NCBI RefSeq assembly: GCF_900156405.1
Contig: NZ_FTNN01000005.1
Location: 168,785 to 232,784, forward strand
Direction of reading: 5' to 3'
DNA: 64,000 bases
Source of the DNA: Shewanella morhuae
GTDB lineage: Bacteria; Pseudomonadota; Gammaproteobacteria; Enterobacterales; Shewanellaceae
Positions 56,064 to 64,000 of the stretch are shown one piece after another. Made by a program: the position numbers and the translations under genes. The stretch's first letter is position 1. Every line of letters starts with the position of its first letter. The notes beneath the pieces are model-generated. The model had not been told where the DNA came from. It did no database searches and saw only the letters and a program-made list of their open reading frames with translations.

Positions 56064-57728
56064 TTAATAGCTTGAGGTGTGTACAGAGCGTACTGCTCGG
56101 CCAGATGGGTCGATAATACCGCGTAAGCTTTCGTCCCAAGCCAGTGCTTCAGGCGTTGAACAGGCAACAGATTTACCACCAGGAACCGTTTCAGCAGCGC
56201 CGCTCAGTGGGTAATGCTCCTCAAAGAAGCAACGATAGAAATAGGCTTCTTTGGTTTCTGGCGTGTTATATGGGAAACGGAATTTCGCGTTTGCCAGTTG
56301 TAAATCATCCACGCGCGCTGCCGCTTGTTCTTTCAAACCGTCAATCCATGAGTAGCCCACGCCATCACTGAATTGTTCCTTTTGACGCCATGCCACTTCT
56401 TTTGGCAATTTGTGCTCAAAGGCTTGGCGCAGAATGTGTTTCTCGATGCGGCCATCCTTAGACATTTTTGCTTCAGGGTTGATGCGCATCGCCACATCCA
56501 TAAACTCTTTATCAAGGAAGGGCACACGGGCTTCTAATCCCCATGCGGCCATGGCTTTGTTGGCACGTAAACAGTCGAATAAATGCAATTTATCGAGTTT
56601 GCGGACTAATTCCTCGTGGAATGCCTGTGCGTTTGGCGCTTTATGGAAGTATAAATAACCGCCAAATAGCTCATCAGCGCCTTCGCCAGACAACACCATT
56701 TTAATACCCATAGCTTTGATTTTACGCGCCATTAAATACATTGGAGTGGCAGCACGAATCGTCGTGACATCATAGGTTTCTAAGTGATAGATCACTTCTT
56801 TAATCGCATCTAAGCCTTCTTGGAAGGTGAAATGGATCTCATGGTGAATTGTACCAATGGCATCGGCGACTTTTTTGGCGGCGATTAAATCTGGTGCGCC
56901 TTCAAGACCAACGGCAAAAGAATGCAATTGTGGCCACCAAGCGTTAGTTTCACCATCGTCTTCAATGCGGCGTTTAGCAAAGGTTTGTGTCACGGCGGAA
57001 ATGATTGATGAATCTAAGCCACCTGATAGCAACACACCATAGGGCACATCTGACATTAATTGGCGTTTTACCGCGGCTTCTAATGCGTCACGTAATTCTT
57101 CTTTGTTTGCTGGGTTATCTTTAACCGCATCGTAGCTCTGCCAATCGCGAGTGTAGTATTTCACTGCGGCTGCATCGCTTGAGTACAAATATTGACCGGG
57201 TAAAAATTCTTCTACCGTTTTACATACTGGCATTAGTGCTTTCATTTCTGAGGCAACATAGAAGTTACCCGCAGCGTCACGGCCTGTATATAGCGGAATA
57301 ATACCCATGTGATCGCGGCCGATAAGGTATCTATCTTGAGCTTTGTCATATAACACAAAAGCGAAAATACCGTTTAGTTTATCAAGGAAATCAGGACCGT
57401 ATTCTTGATACAACGCCAGAATCACTTCGCAGTCAGAGTTGGTTTGATAACTGTACTTATCGCCTAGCTGGGCTTTCAATTCTTTGTGGTTATAGATTTC
57501 ACCGTTGACCGCGAGGATCAAGCTGCCATCTTCTGTTAGCAGTGGCTGAGCACCGTGTTCAATGTCAACAATCGCTAAACGTTCGTGGGCAAGAATGGCT
57601 TTATCACTGGCATAAATACCTGACCAGTCAGGGCCACGGTGGCGCATTAGCTTAGACATTTCTAGCGCAACTTGGCGCAGTTCTTTGGCATCAGATTGGA
57701 TATCTAAAATCGAAAAGATTGAACACAT
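56064..57728 (-). CDS. asnB: Asparagine synthetase B, glutamine-hydrolysing
   Basis: A 554-residue enzyme, the same length as E. coli AsnB, making asparagine from aspartate, ATP and glutamine. The N-terminal glutaminase uses C2 as nucleophile (MCSIFSILD), with RHRGPDWSGIY, HERLAIVDIEHGAQP and NGEIYNHKELK. The synthetase domain has the PP-loop LLSGGLDSSIISAV and SGEGADELFGGYLYF. It lies after a 566-bp A/T-rich region with an 18-bp palindrome. Confidence 0.97.
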   Translation of the reverse strand: MCSIFSILDIQSDAKELRQVALEMSKLMRHRGPDWSGIYASDKAILAHERLAIVDIEHGAQPLLTEDGSLILAVNGEIYNHKELKAQLGDKYSYQTNSDCEVILALYQEYGPDFLDKLNGIFAFVLYDKAQDRYLIGRDHMGIIPLYTGRDAAGNFYVASEMKALMPVCKTVEEFLPGQYLYSSDAAAVKYYTRDWQSYDAVKDNPANKEELRDALEAAVKRQLMSDVPYGVLLSGGLDSSIISAVTQTFAKRRIEDDGETNAWWPQLHSFAVGLEGAPDLIAAKKVADAIGTIHHEIHFTFQEGLDAIKEVIYHLETYDVTTIRAATPMYLMARKIKAMGIKMVLSGEGADELFGGYLYFHKAPNAQAFHEELVRKLDKLHLFDCLRANKAMAAWGLEARVPFLDKEFMDVAMRINPEAKMSKDGRIEKHILRQAFEHKLPKEVAWRQKEQFSDGVGYSWIDGLKEQAAARVDDLQLANAKFRFPYNTPETKEAYFYRCFFEEHYPLSGAAETVPGGKSVACSTPEALAWDESLRGIIDPSGRAVRSVHTSSY

Positions 57729-57879
57729 AGTACAACTCCCACACTGTCTGTCATTTGAGGATGTCTCAATTGAGTGTTAATGTGCCAGCAATTAGGGAAT
57801 TTGCCAAACACTATTTTTGATGATTTATCTGTTTATTGGTGTCTTTGTTGATTTAGATCTTTGCTTTTGGTTTGTTTTA

Positions 57880-57897
57880 TTAATGATAAATCATTAA
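57880..57897. promoter_or_regulatory. 18-bp palindrome upstream of asnB
   Basis: TTAATGAT (57880-57887), AA, ATCATTAA (57890-57897) is a perfect 8-bp inverted repeat, about 152 bp before the asnB start. It lies in a strongly A/T-rich stretch (57729-58174) that has no gene. It may bind a regulator of asnB, but could be chance in such composition. Confidence 0.4.
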
Positions 57898-58174
57898 AAT
57901 GCGGTTATTTTTGGTGATTTGTTTTTATTGTATTGTTTAGGGGGAGAGGTTTTGGTGAATTCATAATGCTTTTAAGCAATGTGCCGATTGCAAAAAAATT
58001 ATCAAAAATAGCGTAAATGGCGAGTGTAAAAATGTCAGTGTTTTATTATTAGTCAATTCACCCTCAGTTATCTGGCATTAACCAATAGCATAAGCTGGTG
58101 CGTAACCATATTATGCAGCGAAATTAAGCGGCTAGTATTCAATCAACTCAACATGTTTAGTGGGCTAAAAACAA

Positions 58175-58203
58175 AAAAGCACGTGATGGGATCACGTGCT
58201 TTT
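58175..58203 (-). terminator. Terminator after the M28 peptidase gene
   Basis: AAAAGCACGTGAT (58175-58187) pairs exactly with ATCACGTGCTTTT (58191-58203) around GGG; on the minus strand more T residues follow. It lies about 90 bp beyond the peptidase stop. Confidence 0.9.
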
Positions 58204-58294
58204 AAATCTTATCGAGTGCTTTGTCTCATCGGTGCTCACCGAGTTAGCGCTTTATGCCGAAAGCCTTTTACTCAACCCTATTCAATAGCACCGA

Positions 58295-59971
58295 TTATTT
58301 CGTATCTGTCACGAGCTGTGTTTTGGCTGGTCGCAGGCTATTGAACTCGGTACCTTGATAGTATCCTGGCCAATCTTGGCTATTACCTAGTGCACGAGTG
58401 GCTTGGTAATACACTTGCAAGTCTTGCAGTGCGCCGCTTAAATCCCAGTTTTCATGGTATTCATCGCAAACATTGTGATAACAGCCTTTCATCGTGGCTT
58501 GCATCTGGGTTTTATAGGCAGCAGTGGCGTCATCAATTGCTTCATTACCGCCACCGGCAAATACCGCAGGGATACCCAGTTTGGCAAAGCTGAAGTGATC
58601 TGAACGGAAGAAACCGCCCGAAGCGGGATTTTTTTCACCCATTGAAATGCGGTTTTGTTGTGTAGCCGCCTCGATAAGGTAGTTTTCTAACTCCGACTTC
58701 CCTTTGCCGACGATGGTGTAATCCTTGGTTTTACCATAGATATTGGTGCTATCAAGGTTCAGTACCGCGACCGTTTTATCAATAGGATAAAGTGGATTAG
58801 CGGCATAATAACGCGAGCCGAGTAAACCTTGTTCTTCACCTGTGGTAGCTATAAAGGTGACCGAGCGCGCTAAACCGTGACCCTCTTTTGCATTGTCGGC
58901 TAATTGTCTGGCGATTTCGAGAATGCCAGCAGTGCCCGAGGCATTGTCCATCGCACCGTTATAAATTTGATCGCCTTCTTTTGTTTCATCTTTACCTATG
59001 TGATCCCAATGGGCGGTATAGAGAATTTGTTCATCGGCTTGTGTGCTACCCGTGAGCGTGGCGACCACGTTGTAACTATTTGCATATTCGGCTTTATTCT
59101 TAAAGGCGATGCTGGCCGTTTGCTCAAGGGGTAAATTTATCGGGCTATCGGCGGCACGCGCCATGAGGTTTGGTAGTGATAAACCTGCTTTCTCAAAAAG
59201 TTGGGTTGCGGTATCTAAGGCGAGCCAACCTTCGACTTGAATTCGGCTATTTTGCTCGGCTTTACTCAGCACCAGATCTTGCTGCGCGCCTGTCCAGCTA
59301 TTTTCCACCACTGACCAAGGGTAAGAAGCGGGTTCAGTATCATGGATGATCAGTGCGCCAAGTGCACCTTGACGGCTGGCCTCTTCAAACTTATAGCTCC
59401 AGCGGCCGTAATAGGTCATGGCTTTGCCATTGAACTTACCCGAGTCAGGGCGGGCAAAGCCGGGATCGTTAACTAAGATCACCGCGATTTTGCCTTTCAT
59501 GTCGAGATCTTGGTAATCATTCCAAGCATATTCGGGTGCGTTCACCCCATAGCCCACAAAGACTAATGGTGCATTTTCAATATTAACGCCACCGTTATCG
59601 TGACGGCTGCTGAGCACCAGATCTTGACGATATTTAAAGGGTAATCCTGCCAGTGTCACTTGCTGCGCTTCATCTGCGGTATAGCTGACCATAGGCACAG
59701 GTTGTAAAAAGCTGCCTTGGTATGCGCCTTTAAGCCCCATATCGGCAAAGGCTTTGGTCAAATAATCCAAGGTGAGTTTTTCACCATGAGTGGTTGGCGC
59801 ACGGCCTTCAAATTCATCGGATGATAGCGTTTTAATATCATTTCTAAAACGTGCTTCATTAAACTGCACTGGTTTGAGTTCAGCTAAAGCGCTGGTGCCA
59901 TCGGGTACAGATGTATTGGGACTACAGGCGCTGAGCATAGCTAATGCACAGAGTGGAGACAGACGTAGCAT
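58295..59971 (-). CDS. M28 family zinc aminopeptidase, lipoprotein
   Basis: A 558-residue exported metallopeptidase. The N-terminus is a lipoprotein signal with lipobox LSAC (Cys at residue 16). A PA-domain insert (about 110-260; NAPLVFVGYGVNAPEYAWNDYQDLDMKGKIAVIL) precedes the di-zinc catalytic domain with ligands in TAHWDHIG, NGAMDNASG, TTGEEQGLLGS, LNLDSTN and FRSDHFSF. It probably trims peptides at the periplasmic face. Monocistronic, upstream of asnB on the same strand but separated by a terminator. Confidence 0.93.
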   Translation of the reverse strand: MLRLSPLCALAMLSACSPNTSVPDGTSALAELKPVQFNEARFRNDIKTLSSDEFEGRAPTTHGEKLTLDYLTKAFADMGLKGAYQGSFLQPVPMVSYTADEAQQVTLAGLPFKYRQDLVLSSRHDNGGVNIENAPLVFVGYGVNAPEYAWNDYQDLDMKGKIAVILVNDPGFARPDSGKFNGKAMTYYGRWSYKFEEASRQGALGALIIHDTEPASYPWSVVENSWTGAQQDLVLSKAEQNSRIQVEGWLALDTATQLFEKAGLSLPNLMARAADSPINLPLEQTASIAFKNKAEYANSYNVVATLTGSTQADEQILYTAHWDHIGKDETKEGDQIYNGAMDNASGTAGILEIARQLADNAKEGHGLARSVTFIATTGEEQGLLGSRYYAANPLYPIDKTVAVLNLDSTNIYGKTKDYTIVGKGKSELENYLIEAATQQNRISMGEKNPASGGFFRSDHFSFAKLGIPAVFAGGGNEAIDDATAAYKTQMQATMKGCYHNVCDEYHENWDLSGALQDLQVYYQATRALGNSQDWPGYYQGTEFNSLRPAKTQLVTDTK

Positions 59972-60208
59972 AGGTTAATCCTACTGTTGTTTTAATTAAA
60001 AATTTTAGATTTCTGTTCATCAATCAGAAGCGAGACTTATCATGAAGCAAGCCGCTGCGAGCTACAAGGCTGAGCGGCAGGTGAATGTGTTACTTAATGT
60101 TGCCTTGCTTGATGCAATACGCCTTTAAAGAAAGCTTATTGCATCGGTAAGCACTTAAGTTAAATGATGAGGGATGGCGTAATAAAGCAAAATTCGTCCG
60201 ATGTACTG

Positions 60209-60955
60209 TTAAACAACATCAATATCGCCCGCGCAGGCAAACACATGATTTGGGCGGAAGGGTTCTTTGTCGATATCTTCAAGCTTACTCACGCCACTGG
60301 TGACCAGAATGGTTTCAAGCCCCGCTTGGAAGCCCGCTAAAATATCGGTACGCATATTGTCGCCGATAATCACGGTATCTTCCGAGTGTCCATCCATATG
60401 ATTAAGCGCCGAGCGAATAATCCATGCGCTTGGTTTACCAACATAAAAAGGCTTTTTACCAGTAATCCGTACGATAGGTGCACACAATGCGCCACAAGCA
60501 GGGCTGTAAGCTGGGCCGTGAGTATCGGGATTAGTGGCAATAAAGCGGGCGCCACGGGCAACAAAACCAGCGGCTTTATGGATCATATCCCAATTGTAAG
60601 AGCGGGTTTCACCGACAATCACAAAGTCAGGGTTGATATCGGTGATGGTAAAGCCCGCTTTATAGAGCTCATGGGTGAGGGCACCTTCACCTATAACATA
60701 GGCTTTGCTGCCTTCTTGGTGCTTTAAAAAGTCAGCGGTTGCCATGGCGGAGGTATAAAAGCATTCTTCAGGAATATCAATACCGGCTGCGCTTAAACGG
60801 TTTTGCAAATCCTTACCTGTTTGTACGGGGTAATTTGTTAATACGACTAACGGATTGCCTTGCTCTAAAATGCGTTTGATAAATTTATCGCTGCCGGGGA
60901 TCAATTTATTGTCGTGCAGTAGTACACCATCGATATCGCAGATAATATTTTTCAT
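60209..60955 (-). CDS. nagD: UMP phosphatase NagD (UmpH)
   Basis: A 248-residue HAD-IIA phosphatase closely matching E. coli NagD throughout (MKNIICDIDGVLLHDN with D7 and D9, LTNYPVQTGKDLQNRL, FVIVGETRSYNWDM, IIGDNMRTDILAGFQAGLETILV). E. coli NagD removes phosphate from UMP and other nucleotides and is also called UmpH. In E. coli it lies in the nag operon; here it neighbours purN, purM and upp, a nucleotide context that fits its activity. Confidence 0.95.
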   Translation of the reverse strand: MKNIICDIDGVLLHDNKLIPGSDKFIKRILEQGNPLVVLTNYPVQTGKDLQNRLSAAGIDIPEECFYTSAMATADFLKHQEGSKAYVIGEGALTHELYKAGFTITDINPDFVIVGETRSYNWDMIHKAAGFVARGARFIATNPDTHGPAYSPACGALCAPIVRITGKKPFYVGKPSAWIIRSALNHMDGHSEDTVIIGDNMRTDILAGFQAGLETILVTSGVSKLEDIDKEPFRPNHVFACAGDIDVV

Positions 60956-61056
60956 CTAATAGTCTCTTATTATGCAGAGCAAAAAATCACTTTTCATTCA
61001 GTTATCTAATGCCACATTACCCGAGAAAACAATGCTTTTGTAGAAAATAATTAAAA

Positions 61057-61080
61057 AATAGAGACGCTAAGGTCTCTATT
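61057..61080 (-). terminator. purMN terminator
   Basis: AATAGAGAC (61057-61065) pairs exactly with GTCTCTATT (61072-61080); the minus strand continues TTTTTTAATTATTTT. Confidence 0.92.
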
Positions 61081-61114
61081 TGTGATTTCGCTTCTACTAA
61101 TGCTTAAAGCTACT

Positions 61115-61759
61115 TTAATCGGGCGCGTAACCGCTCTGACCGATAAGAGTGCCATCAAGATAGGCTTGGCCATTTTGCATGTTAAGTCGTTGCTGACTAA
61201 ACCATTTCACCACCAGTGGATAAATTGCATGCTCTTGCTCATGTACGCGTGCGGCAAGCATATCAGCGCTATCATCTTCATAAACAGGCACGTTAGCCTG
61301 TAAAATCACTGGGCCTGAATCTAGCTCTGGCGTGACAAAATGCACGCTAGCGCCATGCTCACTGTCGTTGGCATCAATAGCACGTTGATGGGTATTCAAA
61401 CCGGTATATTTAGGTAACAGTGACGGATGAATGTTGATCATGCGACCTAGATAATGATTAACGAAATCATCACTTAAAATACGCATAAATCCTGCCAGCA
61501 CAATTAAATCGGGCTGGTATTGCTCAATCACTGCCATTAAACGTGCATCGTATTCAGAGCGAGATTCACCTTGGTGAGCTATCACACAGCTGGTATCAAT
61601 TTCGCCATGATGGGCGCGCACTAGGCCATAGGCATCGGGTTTATTACTGATGACTCCGACAACTTCGGCCTGCAGATTATCATCACAACCGTCGATAATC
61701 GCTTGCAGGTTACTGCCATTTCCGGAAATTAATACAACTACACGACAGCTCTGGGGCAT
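61115..61759 (-). CDS. purN: Phosphoribosylglycinamide formyltransferase
   Basis: A 214-residue folate-dependent enzyme (GART) of purine synthesis. Catalytic N109, H111 and D147 lie in MINIHPSLLPKYTG and TPELDSGPV; SGNGSNLQAI is the phosphate-binding loop. The ATG shares a base with the purM stop (TAATG). Confidence 0.97.
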   Translation of the reverse strand: MPQSCRVVVLISGNGSNLQAIIDGCDDNLQAEVVGVISNKPDAYGLVRAHHGEIDTSCVIAHQGESRSEYDARLMAVIEQYQPDLIVLAGFMRILSDDFVNHYLGRMINIHPSLLPKYTGLNTHQRAIDANDSEHGASVHFVTPELDSGPVILQANVPVYEDDSADMLAARVHEQEHAIYPLVVKWFSQQRLNMQNGQAYLDGTLIGQSGYAPD

Positions 61760-62796
61760 TACAGGATCTCCACTTGCTCTTCATTGCCTTCACGATTGGC
61801 GATAGCACCGATAAGCCATGCTTGTTCGCCTTCAGCTGCCAATAATGCCAGTGCAGCATCGACTTTATCGGCAGGCAGTACGACCAACATACCAACGCCA
61901 CAGTTGAAGGTGCGGTACATTTCGTACTCTGCAATATTACCGTTTTCCATCAACCAGCTAAATACCGCTGGCCACTGCCAAGAATCACCTTGGATAACGG
62001 TTTTTAAGTTATCTGGCAGTACGCGAGGGATGTTTTCCCAGAAGCCGCCGCCAGTAATATGTACCATTGCATGTACATCTGATGCTTCGATCAGTTTCAG
62101 CAATGATTTCACGTAAATTTTGGTTGGTTCAAGCAAATGCTCAATCAAGGGTTTGCCATTAAGAGCTTGTTGAGGATCTGCTTGGCTTACTTCTAATACC
62201 TTACGGACTAAAGAGTAACCATTTGAATGCGGGCCACTTGAAGCCAATGCGATAAGCGCATCTCCCGCAGCAACTTTGCTTCCGTCAATGATATCGGCTT
62301 TTTCAACGACGCCGACGCAGAAACCGGCTAGATCGTAATCATCGCCTTCATACATACCTGGCATTTCAGCGGTTTCACCGCCAACTAATGCACAACCAGA
62401 TTGGAAACAACCTTCGGCTATGCCGTTGACGACAGAAGTCGCTGTTTCAACATCTAGCTTACCCGTTGCATAGTAATCGAGGAAAAACAGTGGCTCAGCA
62501 CCTTGAACGATTAAGTCGTTCACGCACATAGCGACTAAGTCGATACCGACGGTGTCATGCTTTTTATAGTCGATGGCTAAACGTAGTTTAGTTCCAACAC
62601 CATCAGTGCCAGACACGAGTACAGGTTGTTTATATTTAGTGGGGATTTCACACAATGCGCCAAAACCACCTAAGTTGCCCATAACTTCTGGACGACGGGT
62701 ACGTTTAACAGCTGCTTTTATGTTAGTAACCAGTGCATTACCTGCATCAATATCAACGCCGGCATCTTTATAGCTCAGTGGGGTAGGTGTGCTCAC
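61759..62796 (-). CDS. purM: Phosphoribosylformylglycinamidine cyclo-ligase
   Basis: A 345-residue ATP-dependent AIR synthetase. Motifs are [42 protein letters not shown] and [16 protein letters not shown]. The start is GTG at 62796, with AGAGGA about 7 bp upstream. It is divergent from upp, and I found no PurR box between them. Confidence 0.97.
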   Translation of the reverse strand: MSTPTPLSYKDAGVDIDAGNALVTNIKAAVKRTRRPEVMGNLGGFGALCEIPTKYKQPVLVSGTDGVGTKLRLAIDYKKHDTVGIDLVAMCVNDLIVQGAEPLFFLDYYATGKLDVETATSVVNGIAEGCFQSGCALVGGETAEMPGMYEGDDYDLAGFCVGVVEKADIIDGSKVAAGDALIALASSGPHSNGYSLVRKVLEVSQADPQQALNGKPLIEHLLEPTKIYVKSLLKLIEASDVHAMVHITGGGFWENIPRVLPDNLKTVIQGDSWQWPAVFSWLMENGNIAEYEMYRTFNCGVGMLVVLPADKVDAALALLAAEGEQAWLIGAIANREGNEEQVEIL

Positions 62797-63127
62797 GGAG
62801 GGATCCTCTCGGGTACATCGTTATTGGATTTTATGCGGCGGTATTCTACCAGCTTGTGTTAGGGGTCGAAAGCCATGATTTAGATTTATCCCGCCGGCAT
62901 TATATTTTTAGCTAAGATAAGAGGGCATTTTACGGGTTGAGATTTTTGAATCGGTCACAAAATAGTAAATTAGGGTACGTATCTTAAGCGATTGAGGATT
63001 ATTCTTGGGATATAGCTCACGATTAGACCGAATGGCAAAACTTTATGTTTTACCTCATAAACAAATCAACTAGAATCTGAAAAATTTGCCTGAAATAATA
63101 CGCCGAAAAATAAAGTAGGAGAGAAAA
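62797..63127. other. 331-bp divergent region between purM and upp
   Basis: No gene is visible. It should hold both promoters. I looked for the PurR site (GCAAACGTTTGC type) and did not find it. The upp start is preceded by AGGAGAG. Confidence 0.5.
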
Positions 63128-63754
63128 ATGAAAGTTGTCGAGGTTAAACATCCTTTAGTGCGTCACAAAATTGGTTTAATGCGCGAAGGCGACATTAGCA
63201 CTAAACGTTTCCGTGAGCTAGCCGCCGAAGTCGGTAGTTTATTAACCTATGAAGCTACCGCAGATTTCGAAACTGAAACGGTGACGATTGAAGGCTGGAA
63301 TGGTCCGGTTGAAGTTGACCAAATCAAAGGTAAAAAAGTCACTGTGGTGCCAATTTTACGTGCGGGATTGGGTATGATGGACGGTGTACTGGAACATATT
63401 CCAAGCGCGCGTATCTCAGTTGTCGGTATTTATCGCGACGAAGAAACCCTTGAGCCAGTGCCTTATTTTGAAAAGCTTGCCAGCGACATGAACGAGCGTA
63501 TCGCCTTAGTTGTTGACCCTATGTTAGCCACGGGTGGCTCTATGATTGCGACCGTAGATTTATTGAAGAAACGCGGTTGTACTTCAATCAAAGCCTTAGT
63601 CTTAGTGGCGGCTCCTGAAGGGATTAAAGCGTTAGAAGCGGCGCACCCAGATATTGAATTATATACTGCCGCTATTGATAGATGCCTAAACGAGAAAGGT
63701 TATATCCTGCCAGGTTTAGGTGATGCTGGTGATAAAATCTTTGGGACTAAGTAA
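63128..63754 (+). CDS. upp: Uracil phosphoribosyltransferase
   Basis: A 208-residue enzyme (same length as E. coli) forming UMP from uracil and PRPP. The PRPP-binding site is [11 protein letters not shown]; the uracil site is near [15 protein letters not shown] at the C-terminus. Divergent from purMN, as in E. coli. Confidence 0.98.
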
Positions 63755-63857
63755 TCTGAACTTGGAGTGACTCTATCGGTTATTGAGTCTGCTATCTAAG
63801 TTAAGTCAGCACTCCTGCACTGGTTAATATTATTTGTTAATGTTTAAGGTGCTTGAT

Positions 63858-63896
63858 AAAAAAGGCCGAATCGCAATGCGACTCGGCCTTTTTGTT
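63858..63896 (+). terminator. upp terminator
   Basis: AAAGGCCGA/TCGGCCTTT with one mismatch step and inner TCGC-AAT-GCGA (63861-63891), followed by TTTTG. Confidence 0.92.
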
Positions 63897-63931
63897 TTAT
63901 GTGTTTAGGCATTAATGATTACAGTACAGGG

Positions 63932-64000
63932 TTACAACACCATAGCGGCAATCCAGCCAAACACTAATAGGGGAATATTGTAGTGAATAAACGTCGGGAT
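63932..64000 (-). CDS. C-terminal end of a membrane protein (partial)
   Basis: The last 22 codons of a minus-strand gene that begins beyond the window: IPTFIHYNIPLLVFGWIAAMVL and a stop. This looks like the final transmembrane helix of a transporter. The tail is too short to name the family. Confidence 0.55.
   Translation of the reverse strand: MPTFIHYNIPLLVFGWIAAMVL

Noticed and set aside
62797-63127. PurR operator between purM and upp
   Set aside because: No sequence close to the GCAAACGTTTGC palindrome was found.
1-64000. CRISPR arrays, tRNA or rRNA genes, prophage or defence genes
   Set aside because: No regularly spaced repeats, tRNA-like cloverleaf or phage/defence proteins were recognised.

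Overview
The window is ordinary chromosomal DNA from a gammaproteobacterium of the Shewanella type. This rests on gene content and order: rne divergent from rluC, followed by a Maf/YceF gene, yceD-rpmF-plsX-fabH-fabD-fabG-acpP-fabF; comEC-msbA-lpxK-ycaR without an adjoining kdsB; purMN divergent from upp; and several proteins known mainly from Shewanella and Vibrio relatives (solitary autotransporter-like barrel, VF530, short CstA next to BtsSR). The species was not determined.

Layout. Positions 1-4300: C-terminal part of anaerobic ribonucleotide reductase (nrdD) and its activase nrdG, then yibL, ribA and an outer-membrane barrel protein. 4.4-9.7 kb: small minus-strand genes, then a nutrient-sensing locus of a CstA-type transporter with the BtsS/BtsR kinase-regulator pair and three phased BtsR-like sites before the transporter. 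9.8-13.3 kb: yecH, an orphan ParA plus ribbon-helix-helix pair, PilZ, psiE (with a good CRP site) and nnrS. 13.7-19.6 kb: DUF2062, then comEC-msbA-lpxK-ycaR (DNA uptake and lipid A export/synthesis). 19.7-31.7 kb: lipoprotein, orphan CbiM-like protein, membrane-anchored glutaredoxin, large DUF748 protein with a C8 tract, DUF445, VOC/DUF1289 pair, cdd, sbcB, an unrecognised 275-residue protein and rlmA. 32-33.4 kb: cold-shock gene and a decayed IS630 transposase. 33.6-46.6 kb: rne, rluC, a HAD phosphatase, yceF and the fatty-acid synthesis operon. 47-55.9 kb: thioesterase (its ribosome-binding site lies in a strong hairpin), a beta-hydroxyacid dehydrogenase, a hexose-6-phosphate mutarotase, an acyl-CoA dehydrogenase, a Fur-type TonB receptor and a patatin. 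56-64 kb: asnB, an M28 peptidase, nagD (umpH), purN, purM, upp and the 3' end of a membrane protein.

Most of the window is core metabolism: nucleotides (nrdDG, cdd, nagD, purMN, upp), fatty acids and lipid A (rpmF-fab operon, comEC-msbA-lpxK), and RNA handling (rne, rluC, rlmA, csp). I saw no prophage, CRISPR array, defence island or tRNA. The most interesting non-standard items are regulatory: the hairpin over the thioesterase ribosome-binding site, the phased sites before cstA, the CRP site before psiE, and several strong inverted repeats between genes. No clearly new multi-gene system was found; the nearest candidate is the orphan ParA/RHH pair next to a cysteine-rich PilZ protein.
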